Source: Acidobacteriota bacterium
GTDB taxonomy: Bacteria > Acidobacteriota > Terriglobia > Terriglobales > Acidobacteriaceae
NCBI GenBank assembly: GCA_013289795.1
Contig: JABCZH010000008.1
Coordinates: 215,520-279,519 of the forward strand
DNA length: 64,000 nucleotides
Direction: 5' to 3'
Made by a program: the position numbers and the translations under genes. The notes beneath the pieces were generated by a model, which did no database searches, had not been told where the DNA came from, and saw only the letters and a list, made by a program, of their open reading frames with translations. How positions within the stretch are numbered: the stretch's first letter is position 1; each line of letters begins with the position of its first letter. Shown here one piece after another: positions 18,124-27,067 of this stretch.

Positions 18124-19944
18124 TCAGGAACTTATAACAGTGCGCTCTCCCGGATCACGGACGCGCTGCACACGGTAAGCGACGAAATCGCCCTCGTGCT
18201 TGGTGGGAATTGAAATCTGTTGCACCTCGACCGCGTTCCACAAATGCTGGTAGATTTCCGGGCTGATCAGCACTTGGCCCCCTTTGGCACCGTCGCAATA
18301 GCGGGCGGTACGGTTCACGGCCTCTCCGATGATGGTGAATTCCATCCGTTCCGGCGACCCGATGAAGCCGTGGAGGACTTGCCCGGTATGGATCCCAATC
18401 CCGATCTCGCAACTGACCTCTGATTTCGCCTTGCGCCGCTTGCTCACTTCCCGCGCCGCTTCCTGCATTTCCATTCCTGCCACGACCGCTTTCCGGCAAT
18501 GTTGAGGATCCGCTTCCGGACTGCCGAAAACCGCCAGAATGGCGTCGCCGACGAACTTATCGATTGTGCCATCATTGCGAAAGATGCACTCCGTCAGCGC
18601 AGCGAAATACTCGTTCAGCAAAGAAACCACATCGTCGGTGGGCATGCCGGCAGTCAATTGGGTAAAGCCCCGGATGTCCGCGCACAGCACCGAAACCACC
18701 GACTGCTCACCTCCCAGGCGCAACCGGCCCATCTGGGCACGCTGTAGCAATCGGGTCCGCACTTTGGGGGAGAAGTTGGTCAGCAGCCTTTCGAGAACGT
18801 CGGTGTTCTGCTTCAGCGTAAGCAGGAGTTGCTGGTTTGCGATCGCCAGCGCCAACTGATGGGCCAGCGAGGTCACCAGCAGCAAGTCGTCTTTCCCAAA
18901 ACTTTGTGGGGCGCAAGTGCAATCGATACAAATTACGCCGATGGCCTGACCATTGACCACTAGGGGAACATACATTCCCGACTCAACCTTCGATTCCTTT
19001 TGAGTTCGGGTCATTTCCTTTCCACGGTTCCAAATGAAACCCTTCTGGTCGGCAATGGCACGCTTCGCGGAGGTCATGCTGATCATGGGAACCGTGCCCA
19101 GAGGACCGTGCGCCTTCAACAGGAGTTCGCTGCCGGTGGCGTCATTTACCAGGATTGCGCAACGTTCCCCGGTGCTCACCAGGCGCAGCAGTTGCTCTAC
19201 GGCCTTTTGCAGCATAGGCTCCAGCAGTCCTTGAGTACCGAATTCCCAGGTGAGTTCGCTCAATACAGTCAACCGTCTGATGGAGTCAAGGGCCTGTGGG
19301 GCCGCCGCTTGGTAAGACTGCATTGCAAACCGGGTATCGACGGCCTCGGTGACCTGAACTGCCTCGCGGAACTCCTGGGACACCACTGTGTCGAGGTCAG
19401 TCATTCGGGGATCAAGACTCATGGAGACCAGTTGGGTCAGCGACTCGATCGGCTGCAGTTCTCGCAGAATGGCCGAGAGGCCTACCTGCATGGCCGCGGT
19501 TGCCTCTTCGATTCCAGAATCATGAGCTTGAAGCAACGCTCGCAGCAGGGATGGCACGTCTAGTACGGGGAACCCTTGGGTGGCAGCTTGTTCAAATATG
19601 TGCCGGGAAGCGTCCGACCGGCTGAGGGCTTGGCCGTGAGGCAAAGCGCTCGAACTCTTCGGCGCGCGTGCCGCGGAAGTACGCCGCACTGCCCGGCGAA
19701 TCGAAGGAATATCAAGACCGCGCCGGCGGGCTAGTTCGTCCAGTTGGTCGGCTTCGGGCTTTACGCCCACTACCAGGTCGTCCTTCTTGTGCCCCTTTTC
19801 CGCGGCGGCGACCAACTTTCCGAGCGAGAAAATTCCAAAGAAAAGATGCCTGGGTTCAATAAGCGGGTCCTTCTCCTGGAAAGCCAGGTCGCCGGCGACC
19901 CGCCAAGCCAGCTTCACACCGGGAGATAGTGCCATCTCTGCCAT
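18124..19944 (-). CDS. Class III nucleotidyl cyclase with Clp-N-like and GAF domains
   Basis: A 606-residue soluble protein. Residues 1-160 resemble a double Clp N-domain repeat (LIEPRHLFFGIFSLG near 28-42 and FPVLDVPSLLRALLQAHDSGIEEA near 125-148). Residues about 225-372 form a GAF sensor domain. Residues about 415-590 are a class III cyclase. Both metal aspartates are present (D423 in CADIRG, D467 in VGDAIL), as are K463 (IDKFVGD), Thr537 at the purine-specifying position and the N544/R548 pair in EAVNRTAR, so catalysis looks intact. It probably makes cAMP, but specificity is uncertain. No transmembrane segment is seen. The start at 19944 is kept; an ATG three codons in is an alternative. 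It converges on the zwf operon. The Clp-N plus GAF arrangement is unusual for a cyclase and may sense protein state or a small ligand. Confidence 0.85.
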   Translation of the reverse strand: MAEMALSPGVKLAWRVAGDLAFQEKDPLIEPRHLFFGIFSLGKLVAAAEKGHKKDDLVVGVKPEADQLDELARRRGLDIPSIRRAVRRTSAARAPKSSSALPHGQALSRSDASRHIFEQAATQGFPVLDVPSLLRALLQAHDSGIEEATAAMQVGLSAILRELQPIESLTQLVSMSLDPRMTDLDTVVSQEFREAVQVTEAVDTRFAMQSYQAAAPQALDSIRRLTVLSELTWEFGTQGLLEPMLQKAVEQLLRLVSTGERCAILVNDATGSELLLKAHGPLGTVPMISMTSAKRAIADQKGFIWNRGKEMTRTQKESKVESGMYVPLVVNGQAIGVICIDCTCAPQSFGKDDLLLVTSLAHQLALAIANQQLLLTLKQNTDVLERLLTNFSPKVRTRLLQRAQMGRLRLGGEQSVVSVLCADIRGFTQLTAGMPTDDVVSLLNEYFAALTECIFRNDGTIDKFVGDAILAVFGSPEADPQHCRKAVVAGMEMQEAAREVSKRRKAKSEVSCEIGIGIHTGQVLHGFIGSPERMEFTIIGEAVNRTARYCDGAKGGQVLISPEIYQHLWNAVEVQQISIPTKHEGDFVAYRVQRVRDPGERTVISS

Positions 19945-20003
19945 GCGTTAAGATCCGCAAAGTTTCAAAGGTGCAGTATATCGGACGCTGCATCGCGGCA
20001 CGA

Positions 20004-20021
20004 TTGACCGTGAAGGGTCAA
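20004..20021. repeat. Inverted repeat TTGACC-N6-GGTCAA upstream of the HAF-repeat gene
   Basis: Six-base arms, TTGACC at 20004-20009 and GGTCAA at 20016-20021, are followed by a third GGTCAA near 20034. They lie in the divergent region between the cyclase and the HAF gene, so they could be an operator. A TATACAAT-type -10 occurs near 20104. The pattern is short and could be chance. Confidence 0.3.
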
Positions 20022-20205
20022 CGCTCAGTCCCCGGTCAAGAATTGGATGGCGTGTTAACTCCTAAGATATCAACAATTCTGTCGAAAACAGCCCGGGACG
20101 GGTATACAATGGCTGCCGCTCTTGAAAAGAAGAAAGAAATTACGCGGGTAGGTCCTCCCGCAGTTCAATCCCCCGGCAACACCACTTAAAACGCGAGGTG
20201 TCTCT

Positions 20206-21216
20206 ATGACCGACAGGTTTGGATCAGTTCGCAATCTCCCATGCAAAGTGTTCTCCTCTGTTCTCGCGATTGTAGCGTTAGCGGTGCTTTCGCCCGTCGT
20301 CGTCATATATGGAGAGGAGACGCCGTCTTCGCTCTCCTACACTTTCACTTCCTACGACTATCCCGGCGCCACGTTCACGGAAGCCAGCGGCATCAACACA
20401 GCGGGGGTCCTGGTAGGTGGCTATACGGATGCGAGCGGCGTGACCCATGGGTTCGCCCTTCTGCCCACCGGTAAGTTTAAGAACCTTGACTATCCCGGGG
20501 CCATTTCCACCGTTCTGACGCGCATCAACGATGCTAACCAGGTGGTAGGTATTTACGTGGACTCCAGCGGTGTTTCTCACGGCTTCCAGTTCGTTTCTCC
20601 GAACACCTTCACGCCCATTGATTTTCCCGGTGCGGCACAGACCCAGGCGTACGGGATCAACAAGAGCCAGCAGATTGTCGGAGCATGGTACGACTCCAAC
20701 GGAAACACCGCTGGCTTCTCGCTACTTGGTGGAAACTTCACGGATCTGGTTTATCCAAAGTCCGTGAGCACGGTTGCGAGCGATGTAAACTCGACCGGCG
20801 AAATCTCCGGTAGCTGGGGCAATACCGGCCCCAATCAACTGGCGCACGGGTTCCTGCTGACCTCCGCCAATAATGGCCGTTACACGGATGTCGAGTTCCC
20901 GGCTGCCGTAGCAACACTCATTTTCGGTATCAACGACTTGGCTGAAGTGGTTGGCTCTTACGTTGACGCCGCAAATGTTACACACGCGTGGGCTGGCTTG
21001 CCTGCCAAGAAGCAATACATGACTCTGGACTTTCCGGGCGCGGTTAGTTCCAGCCTGAGTGGTATCACGAACAGCGGCTTCTTTGCTGGGAGCTTCACCG
21101 ACTCTAGAGGACACACTCACGCCTCTTGCGTTGCCCCCAAACCCCCGAGCACTCAGGTACCAGATCGGGTGGGAGGAAAGGCCGTACCGCCGCTTAAGAC
21201 TCACTGTCCAGGATAG
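20206..21216 (+). CDS. Secreted HAF-repeat protein
   Basis: A 336-residue exported protein with a signal peptide in about the first 38 residues (hydrophobic VFSSVLAIVALAVLSPVVVI). The rest consists of six tandem repeats of about 45 residues of the extracellular HAF type, each with the pattern Y/F-P-G-A...GIN..G.VVG.Y.D..G.THGF. The fourth to sixth copies are more diverged. HAF repeats probably fold as a beta-propeller or related beta structure; their function is unknown and they are abundant in Acidobacteriota. GAGGTG lies about 8 bases before the ATG. Transcription is divergent from the cyclase gene at 18124-19944. The protein ends in a short basic/proline-rich tail without an anchoring motif. 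Confidence 0.85.
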   Translation: MTDRFGSVRNLPCKVFSSVLAIVALAVLSPVVVIYGEETPSSLSYTFTSYDYPGATFTEASGINTAGVLVGGYTDASGVTHGFALLPTGKFKNLDYPGAISTVLTRINDANQVVGIYVDSSGVSHGFQFVSPNTFTPIDFPGAAQTQAYGINKSQQIVGAWYDSNGNTAGFSLLGGNFTDLVYPKSVSTVASDVNSTGEISGSWGNTGPNQLAHGFLLTSANNGRYTDVEFPAAVATLIFGINDLAEVVGSYVDAANVTHAWAGLPAKKQYMTLDFPGAVSSSLSGITNSGFFAGSFTDSRGHTHASCVAPKPPSTQVPDRVGGKAVPPLKTHCPG

Positions 21217-21239
21217 GCGTGGGCCCAGGGGCGCGATCC

Positions 21240-23792
21240 TTATTTCAGTTTCGCGGATTCGGCTTGGGCGGCGCGAAAGATGGGAACGTCGGAATCGGCG
21301 CCCTGCCAAAGATCCAGGAAATCGTGGTACGCCGACTTGGCCGCGGCAAAATCAGATTGTCCAGCATAGACCCGCCCTAGCATGAGTTGGGCCAAGGCGC
21401 CGGTGGAAAAATTCCAGACGAGGCCGCGGTGGGCTCGTATCTTCTCGAATTCCGCCGCTGCTTGACTCCACTTCTGCTGTGCCAGATACGCCTGGCCACG
21501 CAAATAGACCGGATACATAGTTGCTCCCGAGGAGAATGGCGGTGGCGCCCCGCCCAACTCGTAGGCGGCTGTGACTTGCAGGAATCCGATGGCAAGTGGG
21601 GCGTTGTCTTCCCGGAGTGCGATGGCCGCGCGGATGCTCGGCAGCCAATAGTTGACCACCAAGGTGTTAGTGCGAAACTGTTTGTAGAGATCATTGACCA
21701 TGCTCTGCGCCCGGGCGACGTCTCCGGCGCGGGCCAGCGCCAGAGCTACGGTGACGCGGACATCGCGGGTGGGGGCGAGGGCAAGGGCAGCGGCGGCCTC
21801 CTGTTTGGCTTGGGCTGCGTTTCCGAACTCAGCCTCCCGCAGGGCGGCGATCGCCTGCCAGGTAGCTGCGGTTTCCTTTGCGCCTTCACGTACGGCTGCC
21901 GCCACCGCCCTGCGAGAGAACTCTCGAGCCCGGCCCAGTCGACCGTGAAAGGCCTCAGTGTCCGCCTGGCTCGAAAGCAATCCATCTTCGTTCCCGGTGC
22001 CGAGCGCAGCGGAAGCGTACTTCGACATGCCCGGCTCGTCGTTTTCCAGGAACGCCAGTTGATACCAGTTCGGCAACAACGATTCATCCAGTTTCTTGGC
22101 GTGGGCCTGCTCAAGAACAGCTTTTGCTTCCGGCAAGCGATTCAGGTTGAGATAATCGGCCGATAGATTGGCATACACTGCGGCTGTGTCAGTTTCCAGT
22201 TGCATGGCCTCGAGATCATGGGCCAGAGCCGGTTCAAGCCTTCCCATGGCGGAGTCGATAACCCCGAGGTTAATGTATGGCGCCAGGTTGCGCGGATAGG
22301 TCTGTTTCCGCTGCTCGTTGACCTGGGCGGCCTTTTCGAGGTCGCCCGTAACCGACTGGTAATAGGTCGACTCGATCGAAAACCTCTCACGTTCGGTCAC
22401 CCGCTCACGTAGTTCGTAGGCCTTCTGGGCGCACTCGGCAGAGGAGTCTGCTTCTCCGAGGTCTGTATACATGAGGCTCAAATCCGCATAAGCGAGGGCG
22501 AAGTGTGGGTCCAGTTCGACCGCACGCTTGAACAGAGGAAGTGCTGCCGCATCCTGCTTGGTGCGCCAGATTTTTATCGCGATGCTGTAAGCCTGCAACG
22601 CTTCCAGGGATGAAGTGGTCGCTTGCTCCAGCGGAGTGTCATACTTTTGAATGGAAGCCAGCGACTCGCCCAGCTTATTGCGCAGACGTGTTCCCGCCTC
22701 ATGCACCTTGGCTAACACATCCTCCCGGCGCTCGGCCTCCACTTGTTCCTTGCCCAAGGAATCGCCGTTCCGGCAATTCATCGCCTTGAGTCCGATCACG
22801 TAATGACTGCCTAAGCTCGCGATCGAACCCAACAGCATCACCTTGCTGCCCTCCCGGCGGCAGACCTCCAGTGCAATTTCCGGGGTGACGCGGTCATCGA
22901 CGGAGCGACCCATGTAGCGAAGTTGCTGGCTCACTCTGCCGTCGGAAAGGATGTTCAGGAACGGCGACTGCTCCAGTTCAACCGAAAGTCCTTGCTTCAA
23001 CGCGTCATTGAAGACCGGGTCTCCGGTGTTATTAAGGAAATCAGCCAGCACGATGGTGTCTTTTTCGGTCAGAGCGTGGGGGTGCATCCGCAGATATCCG
23101 GCCGTGATGGCAAGCCCCAGCGCTCCGGCGAAAACCAAAGACCACCACATTCGTTTGCGCTTTACTCGGGAACGAGCTAATCGAGTCGCCTCCGCGGCGT
23201 CACGAAGCTTGTGGGGCAGCGCAGGATTGCCTGCCTGGTCGGTGTAGAGGTTATAGATGTGGATGCGGACGCCATGTTTGACTTCCGCTTCTCCCAAGTC
23301 GTGCAGGGTGTTTTTCCAGATGTCCAGGTGATCGAGAACGTCCGCGACCGACTGCGACACCAGGATGTGTCCCCCATCGCCACAATCCATGACTCGTTGC
23401 GCAAAATTGATCCCGCCGCCGGCCACATTCCGATTTGCGTTGATATCGGCAACCCGGTACACCGGCCCGGTATGGATCCCCATCCTTAGTTCCAGCCCCG
23501 GTTCCGCGCGGATCGCTTGTGCCAACTCGACGGCGCAGCGGGCCGGGGCTTCTGGGTCGTTGAAGAAAACCAGCGCCATACCGTCGCCCGTAGGTAGGGT
23601 GATCAGGCGATGTGCCTTCTGGGCTCGCGGGAATTCAGGCGTTTGCCGGACTAGTTCCTGCAAACGGCGCAGCACTCCCGCTTGCTGCTCCATGGGAAGG
23701 CGCGAATACGCAACGATGTCCAGGAACAGCACATGCGCCATCTCAGTCGCGAGATCCGGGCGAGCTGCGGCATGGGCTGGGTCTGAGGACAT
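21240..23792 (-). CDS. Cyclase-homology / TolB-like / TPR membrane protein
   Basis: A protein of about 850 residues. Residues 18-155 are a class III cyclase homology domain: metal aspartates D25 (FLDIVAYS) and D70 (PTGDGMALVF) and the NFAQR pair are present. The lysine that reads the purine base is replaced by leucine (ITLPTGD), so catalysis is doubtful. One transmembrane helix lies near residues 215-233. A TolB-N-like domain follows at about 245-370 (DTIVLADFLNNTGDPVFNDALKQGL), then about 450 residues of TPR-like helical repeats. Cytoplasmic cyclase-like and periplasmic TolB/TPR halves suggest a signalling or scaffold protein. I place the start at ATG 23792 (MSSDP); a GTG at 23849 would extend it by 19 residues and neither has a clear ribosome binding site. 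Confidence 0.8.
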   Translation of the reverse strand: MSSDPAHAAARPDLATEMAHVLFLDIVAYSRLPMEQQAGVLRRLQELVRQTPEFPRAQKAHRLITLPTGDGMALVFFNDPEAPARCAVELAQAIRAEPGLELRMGIHTGPVYRVADINANRNVAGGGINFAQRVMDCGDGGHILVSQSVADVLDHLDIWKNTLHDLGEAEVKHGVRIHIYNLYTDQAGNPALPHKLRDAAEATRLARSRVKRKRMWWSLVFAGALGLAITAGYLRMHPHALTEKDTIVLADFLNNTGDPVFNDALKQGLSVELEQSPFLNILSDGRVSQQLRYMGRSVDDRVTPEIALEVCRREGSKVMLLGSIASLGSHYVIGLKAMNCRNGDSLGKEQVEAERREDVLAKVHEAGTRLRNKLGESLASIQKYDTPLEQATTSSLEALQAYSIAIKIWRTKQDAAALPLFKRAVELDPHFALAYADLSLMYTDLGEADSSAECAQKAYELRERVTERERFSIESTYYQSVTGDLEKAAQVNEQRKQTYPRNLAPYINLGVIDSAMGRLEPALAHDLEAMQLETDTAAVYANLSADYLNLNRLPEAKAVLEQAHAKKLDESLLPNWYQLAFLENDEPGMSKYASAALGTGNEDGLLSSQADTEAFHGRLGRAREFSRRAVAAAVREGAKETAATWQAIAALREAEFGNAAQAKQEAAAALALAPTRDVRVTVALALARAGDVARAQSMVNDLYKQFRTNTLVVNYWLPSIRAAIALREDNAPLAIGFLQVTAAYELGGAPPPFSSGATMYPVYLRGQAYLAQQKWSQAAAEFEKIRAHRGLVWNFSTGALAQLMLGRVYAGQSDFAAAKSAYHDFLDLWQGADSDVPIFRAAQAESAKLK

Positions 23793-23903
23793 GTCCGGCC
23801 AGGTCCGAAGTGTAAGCCGGGGTGGGAAAGCGGTCAACCGGCAATGCACGAGGCGCGTCGAGTAGCCTGGCCGAAACCTGTCATTGAATCTGCTAAGGCC
23901 GTT

Positions 23904-24713
23904 TTACTGCGGCGTCCATTGGGCGTGGGGCGTGAAGAGGCCGTGCACAAAGCAGATTTGGTAGGCGACGAAAAGTCCGAAGCCGACACTAATGAAACCA
24001 GAAGCCAATGCCAGGCGGCGGGAGAACTTCTCGCGACCCTGTCCCACCATCTTGAACGCAGAGGCCATGCTCATGGTGATCAGCATCATGCCGGCGATGG
24101 TGCCCACGCCAAACACCAGCAGGTAAGCAATCGCCCAATTGACGCTTCGGATGGTGGTCAAGACCAGCAAGGCCACAGCCGCTGAACCAGCGAGCCCGTG
24201 AACGATGCCCACCACAAGCGGACGAAGATATCGATACAGGCCGAGTGTGCCAAAGACGCGGTCGAGCCAAGTTAGCGGTGTGTGATCAAGCGAATGGGGA
24301 TGGGTCTCCGCTTGATGGCTGTGAGAATGGCTATGGATGTAGTTCCCGTGGCTGTGGGGGTGCGAGTGGACGATTTCTTCTCCGTCATGATTGGGAGCGG
24401 AGGCTGCCGGCATGGAGCGCAGGAACCCGGCAACATTCATCAGGCCAAGGATGATCAGCATGACCGCGACGGACAACTCCATGCTGAGCCCGAGCCGCAC
24501 CGGAATCACGAGATTGAAAAGTATGATGCCAGCGCCCACTACAAAAATAGTGACGGTGTGGCCAACGCCCCAAAAGGCGCCGATCAGCGCCGCCCGCATG
24601 CTATTGCGTTGATTGCTGACGATGGTTGTCACCGCGATGACGTGGTCGGGGTCGGTGGCATGGCGCATCCCCAGAAAAAATCCCAGGGCGAGAATAGAAA
24701 GAAAGCTGATCAT
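23904..24713 (-). CDS. Nickel/cobalt transporter-like permease with His-rich loop
   Basis: A 269-residue integral membrane protein with about six hydrophobic segments. The first helix contains RHATDPDH (H18, D23, H24), the HX4DH signature of the NiCoT/UreH-type transition metal permeases. A cytoplasmic or periplasmic loop at about residues 108-150 is very rich in histidine (HSHPHSHGNYIHSHSHSHQ...), fitting nickel or cobalt capture. It should import Ni2+ or Co2+; no urease or hydrogenase genes are in the window to name a client enzyme. Its start overlaps the stop of the upstream Cys-cluster gene by four bases (ATGA), indicating translational coupling. An export role (RcnA-like) cannot be excluded. 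Confidence 0.8.
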   Translation of the reverse strand: MISFLSILALGFFLGMRHATDPDHVIAVTTIVSNQRNSMRAALIGAFWGVGHTVTIFVVGAGIILFNLVIPVRLGLSMELSVAVMLIILGLMNVAGFLRSMPAASAPNHDGEEIVHSHPHSHGNYIHSHSHSHQAETHPHSLDHTPLTWLDRVFGTLGLYRYLRPLVVGIVHGLAGSAAVALLVLTTIRSVNWAIAYLLVFGVGTIAGMMLITMSMASAFKMVGQGREKFSRRLALASGFISVGFGLFVAYQICFVHGLFTPHAQWTPQ

Positions 24714-25366
24714 GCCTTATCCAAATTAAGCCTTTGCGCCTCGATCGTTTCACGCACCAGAGCGAAGGCAATGATGGTTTCGCCATGAGCGCCCGTAGTC
24801 TTCTCCAGTTCCTCGAGCAGGACAGCTTCGAGGTTATCCGGGTCGGGCTTCATTTCGCAGGCAGCAATTTCCGCTTCGGTTGCGCCGTCGAAACAGAGGT
24901 CGCAAACGCCCAGGTCGCCTTCCGACATGAGCGGCGGTCCGAAAGTGCGGCACATTACGGGACGAAATTCGTAGAGCTCGCAGGTGCCGGTCGCAGGGTC
25001 GAGCACAGGGCAGGGTTCGTCGTTGGCAAACTCATCCCATCGTTTGCAATCTTCATCGTCATCGGCTTCATCGAGCAGGCCAGTGGCGGGGTCGCCGGGG
25101 TATTCGGGGGAGAGCCGGGTGACCGTGTCGAGAGCGCGTTTGCGGATGCGGGCGGCGCGCTCGGGATCTTTCTTCCCGGTTTCTGCCAGTCCATTGCGCA
25201 GGCGGAGGGCATCAAGTTGATTAATGGCAAACACTCCGTGGCAACAATGCGAACAGCCGGGACGGCAGGCCAGCCACTTACCGCTGCGGCGCACGGTGTC
25301 AGCCAGGGCAGCGTCCACGATCTGGATCAACTTCTGGTCTCCGATAGGTGGGGAGGAACAAGGCAT
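24710..25366 (-). CDS. YkgJ-type cysteine-cluster protein
   Basis: A 218-residue soluble protein of the YkgJ (zinc or iron-sulfur binding) family. The N-terminal cluster is CxxxCxxCC (C34, C38, C41, C42). Further cysteines follow in CKRW, CPVLDPATGTCELYEFRPVMCRTFG and CDLCFDG, the usual spacing of this family. The bound metal and substrate are not established. It is the first gene of a pair with the Ni/Co permease (four-base overlap), which suggests a link to metal handling, by inference. There is no good ribosome binding site before the ATG at 25366; a pyrimidine-rich leader ending TATCCTCTATCT precedes it. Confidence 0.85.
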   Translation of the reverse strand: MPCSSPPIGDQKLIQIVDAALADTVRRSGKWLACRPGCSHCCHGVFAINQLDALRLRNGLAETGKKDPERAARIRKRALDTVTRLSPEYPGDPATGLLDEADDDEDCKRWDEFANDEPCPVLDPATGTCELYEFRPVMCRTFGPPLMSEGDLGVCDLCFDGATEAEIAACEMKPDPDNLEAVLLEELEKTTGAHGETIIAFALVRETIEAQRLNLDKA

Positions 25367-25442
25367 AGATAGAGGATAACCCGAGAGCGGCTGTTCTCCG
25401 CGTCAAAAGCCTCTGACGGCAAAGAACGCACGCCCTACATTA

Positions 25443-26945
25443 CTAGGCTTTGGCAAAATCGATGTATCCGTGCTGAACGTCGGTACGGGTCAGCTTCGCG
25501 CGCAACTTGTCGCCGACATCCAAGCCTTGCGCCCCGGACGCGAGTAAGCCTTCGATGTGGGGCTGCAGCACCCGAACAAAAGTCCCGCGCGGAGTGACGC
25601 CGGTAACGATGGCATCGAAGGTCTCGCCAATCCTGTGCGCCATGGCAACTGCAGCCAGGCGTTTCGACATCTCTCGCTCAACTTTGCGGGCCGCATCTTC
25701 TTTCAGCGTGCAGTTACTGGCAATGGCTGTTAGTTCCGTGTCGGAATACGGAGCAGGTTGGCCTGAAAGCTGGGCCTTGATCAGGCGCTGGGTCACGACG
25801 TCGGCGAAGCGCCGGTTGGGCGCGGTGGAGTGGGTATAGTCCTGGACCGCAAGGCCGAAGTGCCCTTGCACAGGATCACCCGGGCGCTCCAGAACATATT
25901 CGCCGGGGCCCATCAGTTTGATGACCGTGAGCGATACGTCGGCAAAACGGTCGGGATCGGCAGTTTTCCGCTGGATGAGAAATTCGTTGAGGGCCTTCGA
26001 GTCCGGCTGGGCTGGAAGGTTCCCGCCGTGAGCAGCGGCGAGTTGCACAATTCGGTCCCAACGTTCGGGGACCTTCACGATGCGGCGGAGAGATGACACG
26101 TTCTCGAGGGCACGCGCCACAACTCCGTTGGCGGCGATCATGAAGTCTTCAATTAGATCAGTGGCGCGGTTCTTGGCGTGGGTTTCCATATCCACAACTT
26201 GCTGGTTCAGGACGATGGGACGGATTTCGGTGGTCTCGAGGTTGAGTGCACCGTTGAGGGTGCGCTGGGTCTTGAGGGCCTGTGCGGCTTCGTCCTGGAG
26301 TTTGAGTTGGGCCTGCAAATCGGCGGAGGCAGCAACTTTCGCCGGTGCCGGGCCAGTGCCTTCGAGCCACGCCCCCACTCCGTTATAAGCAAGTTGCGCT
26401 TTGTTGCGGACGAGGGCGCGGTAGAGGTTACTAGAAGTGATGTTGCCATCTTTGCCGGCGACGAATTCGGTGACGATGGCGAGGTGGTCGACGTTTTCCA
26501 AAAGAGAAGTGGCGCCAGTCGAAAGTTCCTCCGGCAACATGGAGAAATTTCGCACCCCGGCGTAAACCGTAGTGGTTTCTTTTGCGGCATGCAGATCGAT
26601 GGGGGAGCCTTTGGGCACAAAGGCATCCACCTCGGCGATTCCAATCAGGACTTTGATGTCGCCGTTCGGCAGGCGCTCGGCGAACTCGATCTGGTCGAGG
26701 TCGCGCGAGGTGTCATTGTCGATGGAGGACCAGAGCAGAGTGCGGAGATCGCGCACGGCAGTGTCGTTTATCTGCGGCGGGTGGGCTTTCAATTCCGCCA
26801 ATTGCTGGGAGACAGCTGGAGGGAAATCCGGCTCGAAGCCCTGGGCCAGCATGATTTGTTTGGCCATTGCCTGAAGATCGAGATGAGAAGGTTCAAGATT
26901 ATTCATGAGTTTGTTTAGGACGTCCCCGCCCGAAAAGGCTAACAC
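25443..26945 (-). CDS. RNB-domain ribonuclease (RNase II-like)
   Basis: A 500-residue 3'-5' exoribonuclease of the RNase II family, acting on RNA in the cytoplasm. The RNB core starts near residue 70 with SIDNDTSRDLDQIEFA. Of the catalytic D-x5-D-x-D-D series three aspartates are kept and the last is glutamine. YTHSTAPNRRFADVVTQRLI is the conserved RNB core segment (E. coli RNase II: YTSPIRKYGDMINHRLL), and a C-terminal S1-like domain (FDAIVTGVTPRGTFVRVLQPHIEGLL) ends the protein. No N-terminal cold-shock domains are present, so it is shorter than E. coli RNase II (644). The GTG at 26945 has AGGGA five bases upstream; the ATG at 26906 (MNNLEP) is a plausible later start without such a site. 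It is divergent from ybiT. Confidence 0.85.
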   Translation of the reverse strand: MLAFSGGDVLNKLMNNLEPSHLDLQAMAKQIMLAQGFEPDFPPAVSQQLAELKAHPPQINDTAVRDLRTLLWSSIDNDTSRDLDQIEFAERLPNGDIKVLIGIAEVDAFVPKGSPIDLHAAKETTTVYAGVRNFSMLPEELSTGATSLLENVDHLAIVTEFVAGKDGNITSSNLYRALVRNKAQLAYNGVGAWLEGTGPAPAKVAASADLQAQLKLQDEAAQALKTQRTLNGALNLETTEIRPIVLNQQVVDMETHAKNRATDLIEDFMIAANGVVARALENVSSLRRIVKVPERWDRIVQLAAAHGGNLPAQPDSKALNEFLIQRKTADPDRFADVSLTVIKLMGPGEYVLERPGDPVQGHFGLAVQDYTHSTAPNRRFADVVTQRLIKAQLSGQPAPYSDTELTAIASNCTLKEDAARKVEREMSKRLAAVAMAHRIGETFDAIVTGVTPRGTFVRVLQPHIEGLLASGAQGLDVGDKLRAKLTRTDVQHGYIDFAKA

Positions 26946-27067
26946 GTTGTTCCCTATTACCGCGGTGTTGAGCCGGCGGCATCGCCATGCTGCGGTCGTG
27001 GTATTCTTAAGGAGGTAGCTGCGCTCCCGCCGTCAAGGGCAATTCCCCGCAGTCTCGTTGGAAAATC

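Noticed and set aside
19929..20189. A small plus-strand protein in the cyclase-HAF gap
   Set aside because: It overlaps the cyclase start, has no family pattern and covers the region with promoter-like signals.
27009..27016. A perfect AAGGAGGT Shine-Dalgarno site upstream of ybiT
   Set aside because: No start codon follows within a useful distance; ybiT begins at 27068.
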